In this document: positions 4,812-6,996 of the stretch, one piece after another
How positions within the stretch are numbered: position 1 is the stretch's first letter
Layout: every line of letters starts with the position of its first letter
Source of the DNA: Alphaproteobacteria bacterium
GTDB taxonomy: Bacteria; Pseudomonadota; Alphaproteobacteria; Sphingomonadales; Sphingomonadaceae
Reading direction: 5' to 3'
Length of the DNA stretch: 6,996 bases
NCBI GenBank assembly: GCA_028293005.1
Contig: JAQGLH010000104.1
Coordinates: 1 to 6,996 of the forward strand
Notes under the pieces: generated by a model
Seen by the model: only the letters and a program-made list of their open reading frames with translations
Told to the model about the DNA's origin: nothing
The model's database searches: none
Made by a program: the position numbers and the translations under genes

Positions 4812-6996
4812 TCAGCCGCCCTCCGCTTCCCTGCCGTACCATTCGTCCAGCCGCATCAGCTGGTCATATTCCTCATAGGGCGCATAAGCCGGATGGAGCT
4901 TGGCAGTGAACGGCGCGTCGCCGGTCAGCCATAAGCGCGCGGCGGCGATGAAATTGCGCGCCGCGAGCGTGGTGAACTCGCCCGGATCGATGCCGCTGCG
5001 TCCGCCGGTGGGGCTGGCGACGTAGCCGAGCTTGCCCTTGTCCTTGGCGAGGGACCAATATTCGAACGCCGCGGGCGGGCCTTCGACGCCGTCGAAACCT
5101 CCATGCTCGGCGATCAGGCCAAGCAGCCCGAGCTGCATCGCATAGCCGTCGTGGACGGCCTTGCCGCTCGGCGCGCGGCCGGTCTTGTAATCGATGATTG
5201 CAAGCCCGCCATCGGCGAGCCGGTCGATGCGGTCGGCACGGCCATAGAGCGAGACGCCGTCGATCGCGCATTTTCCCTGCGCCTCGGCCTTGAGCGGATT
5301 TCGGCCGCCGGCGGCGTTTTTCTCGACTTCTTCGGCGATCCAGTCGATCGCCTCGAGCAGCCGCGGCTGCCACAACGCACGCATCAAAGGATGCGCGCTG
5401 CTGCGTGCGAGCAGCGCCTCGGCGCGAGGGCGGAGCTTGGCAGGATCGCAATTGTCCTCTTCCATCCAGACCTCGAGCACTTCGTGCACGGCGGTTCCCC
5501 GCCAAGCCGGGCTCGGATCGGCGTCGATGACGTCGAGCGCGGCCAGCGCGAGCATCTTGCGGGCATAGAAAGCGAACGGATCGGCCTTGAGCCGATCGAC
5601 CTCGGTGACCGAGATGCGCGTCGGGCGAAGCGTTTGATCGGGCGCCGGCGCCGGCCGCGGCGCCGGCAAATATTCAGCGGGCTGATCGAGCGCTTGCGCC
5701 CACGCCCGATGGCGCGGAGCCCGGGTGAGGCCCCCGGTCATCGCCTCGAGCCTCAGCCAGAAGCGCGACGCGATCGCCGGCGCGCGGCCGTCGCGCCGCG
5801 CGCGAGTCACCAGCACGTCGCGCCCGCCCAGGGCGGTTGCGAAATCATGCGCGGCAAGGCCGATGCGGCGCTCGAGACCAGGCAGGCCGAGATCATGGCG
5901 AATGCGCGGCGCGAGCCACGGATCCGGCGTCGGAAGCGCCGGCCAGGCGCCTTCGTTGAGCCCGCCCAGGATCATCAGGTCGGCATGCTGGAGGCGCGCC
6001 TCGAGCAGACCCCAGATGAACAGGCGCGGGTGCTGGCCGTAAGGCGGCCGAACCGCCACCGATGCCATCAACTGCTCGAGAAGTGGGGGCAGATTATCAG
6101 CTTCGATTCGCGCCGGCCCGTGCTCGACCACGGGCTCGAGCGAGGCGAACAGGTCTGCCGCGCAGCGCCCCGCCGGCCCTGCCCAGGCGTCGTCGCCGGC
6201 AAGCGCCGACACCGCCTCGCGCAGCGCGGCGATCAGGCTGCTCATGCTCGGACGCGGGCTTCGAAATGCCTGCTCGAGCGGCGCGAGCAAGGGCGCAGCG
6301 TCGGTCCACCACGAGGCGGCGCGCCGACGGAGGTCGCCGTCGCGGCCGCCGCTTTCGGCCAAATAAGCGCTGAGGCCGTCGAGGCCGCCCGACGGCCGTG
6401 GACCACGCAACGCGAGATCGAGAGCGCGTGCGCCGTCCAGCCAGGCGAGCCTCGCCTCCCCCTTCCTCACCAGCGGATGCTTGAGCAAGGCGAGCAACGG
6501 GACAGGCGCGAAGCTTTCGACCGCCGCCGCCGCCAGCGCGAGCACGAGCGTCCCAGGCGGAGTGGCGGAGAGCGGACGTCCTGCGCTGTCGTCCGCTTCG
6601 ATTCCCCAGCGCTTGAGATGCGCGGAAACGCGGCGCGCGAGCGTGCGATCCGGCGTGACCAGCGCCGCCGTCCGCCCTGATTGTTCGAGCGCCTCGCGCA
6701 TCGCAATGGCGATCGCCTGGGCTTCCTGCGCGGGATCGGCGGCCTCGAGCGCGCGGACGCCGCTCAAGCGCCGCTCGGCGGGCCGCAGCGCCTGCCACTT
6801 CGAAGTGAACAGCGCGGGCGCCATCGCGTGCGAGATCGCGCGGCTGCGCACTGCGGGCGCATCGCGGCCCCCGCTCCCCACACTACCTTGGCGCCAGCGC
6901 TCGACCTCGCCGCGTGCGACGCCGATTCTGTCGAGGAGCAATTTGAGGTGGAATTGCGGATGAGTCTCGATCGACGGACGTCGTCGCCCGGTCGCC
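4812..6996 (-). CDS. addB: AddB, double-strand break repair subunit (C-terminal 727 residues)
   Basis: The 3' part of addB; the frame stays open to the right edge and the N-terminus lies outside. Alphaproteobacterial AddB is usually around 1,000 aa, so roughly the last 70 per cent is present. With AddA it forms the helicase-nuclease that resects DNA ends for RecA loading (the AddAB counterpart of RecBCD). The first visible residues, THPQFHLKLLLDRIGVARGEV, are a conserved AddB block. The inactive UvrD-like C-terminal region shows LGGLNEGAWP and GLPGLERRIGLAAHDF. The RecB-type PD-(D/E)XK nuclease follows: H in GTAVHEVLE (codon near 5486), acidic residues in GRADRID, the DYKTG core (D and K codons 5192-5184) and Q in GYAMQLGLLGL. 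The catalytic set looks intact. No cysteine occurs after the nuclease core, so the C-terminal iron-sulfur Cys cluster of Bacillus AddB is absent. The stop is TGA at 4812-4814. No addA follows downstream, which is unusual. The TTG at 6941 is internal and is not the start. Confidence 0.93.
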   Translation of the reverse strand, partial: ATGRRRPSIETHPQFHLKLLLDRIGVARGEVERWRQGSVGSGGRDAPAVRSRAISHAMAPALFTSKWQALRPAERRLSGVRALEAADPAQEAQAIAIAMREALEQSGRTAALVTPDRTLARRVSAHLKRWGIEADDSAGRPLSATPPGTLVLALAAAAVESFAPVPLLALLKHPLVRKGEARLAWLDGARALDLALRGPRPSGGLDGLSAYLAESGGRDGDLRRRAASWWTDAAPLLAPLEQAFRSPRPSMSSLIAALREAVSALAGDDAWAGPAGRCAADLFASLEPVVEHGPARIEADNLPPLLEQLMASVAVRPPYGQHPRLFIWGLLEARLQHADLMILGGLNEGAWPALPTPDPWLAPRIRHDLGLPGLERRIGLAAHDFATALGGRDVLVTRARRDGRAPAIASRFWLRLEAMTGGLTRAPRHRAWAQALDQPAEYLPAPRPAPAPDQTLRPTRISVTEVDRLKADPFAFYARKMLALAALDVIDADPSPAWRGTAVHEVLEVWMEEDNCDPAKLRPRAEALLARSSAHPLMRALWQPRLLEAIDWIAEEVEKNAAGGRNPLKAEAQGKCAIDGVSLYGRADRIDRLADGGLAIIDYKTGRAPSGKAVHDGYAMQLGLLGLIAEHGGFDGVEGPPAAFEYWSLAKDKGKLGYVASPTGGRSGIDPGEFTTLAARNFIAAARLWLTGDAPFTAKLHPAYAPYEEYDQLMRLDEWYGREAEGG

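Noticed and set aside
4648..4842. A 64-codon minus-strand frame between the PhyH gene and addB, considered as an addA remnant
   Set aside because: The translation is Arg/Pro-rich with no helicase motif, and it consists mostly of the hairpin repeat.
5103..6680. A 525-codon open frame on the plus strand, antisense to addB
   Set aside because: Low-complexity Arg/Ala/Glu-rich product with no domain signs; the minus strand carries clear AddB motifs throughout.

Overview
The window reads as chromosomal DNA of a high-GC alphaproteobacterium, most likely a sphingomonad. The grounds are an alphaproteobacterial-type AddB at the right end, a perfect EcfG-type (general stress sigma factor) promoter match in front of a tiny membrane-protein gene, strong G/C preference at third codon positions, and a hairpin-rich C5/G5 intergenic repeat of a style common in sphingomonads. 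The genus is inference; no rRNA or other marker is present.

Layout, left to right. (1) Positions 1-57 hold the first 19 codons of a minus-strand exported protein, of which only the signal peptide is visible. (2) A 238-bp divergent intergenic region leads to a plus-strand gene (296-1714). It encodes a signal-peptide protein with two long Pro/Ala-rich stretches, one transmembrane helix and a C-terminal beta-rich domain of unknown function. (3) A 170-bp gap containing a 16-bp tandem repeat precedes two convergent very small membrane-protein genes: 1885-2115 (+, 76 aa) and 2136-2279 (-, 47 aa). The 47-aa gene has an ideal ribosome site and a GGAAC-N17-CGTT promoter, pointing to general-stress control. 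(4) A divergent pair shares a 70-bp intergenic region: a GH43-type five-bladed beta-propeller glycosidase (2375-3775, -) with an extra helical insertion, and a PhyH-family Fe(II)/2-oxoglutarate oxygenase (3846-4679, +). (5) A 132-bp convergent intergenic region full of hairpins separates the oxygenase from the 3' part of addB (4812 to beyond the right end, -), the nuclease/helicase-like subunit of the AddAB double-strand-break repair enzyme.

The genes do not form one obvious pathway. The glycosidase/oxygenase pair is the only plausible functional unit, through a shared control region. It lies where addA would normally be expected directly after addB, so it may be an accessory insertion or rearrangement point. 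I saw no tRNA, rRNA, CRISPR array, transposase or phage gene. Long open frames antisense to the glycosidase and to addB, and inside the Pro/Ala-rich gene, are GC-driven shadows and are left out.
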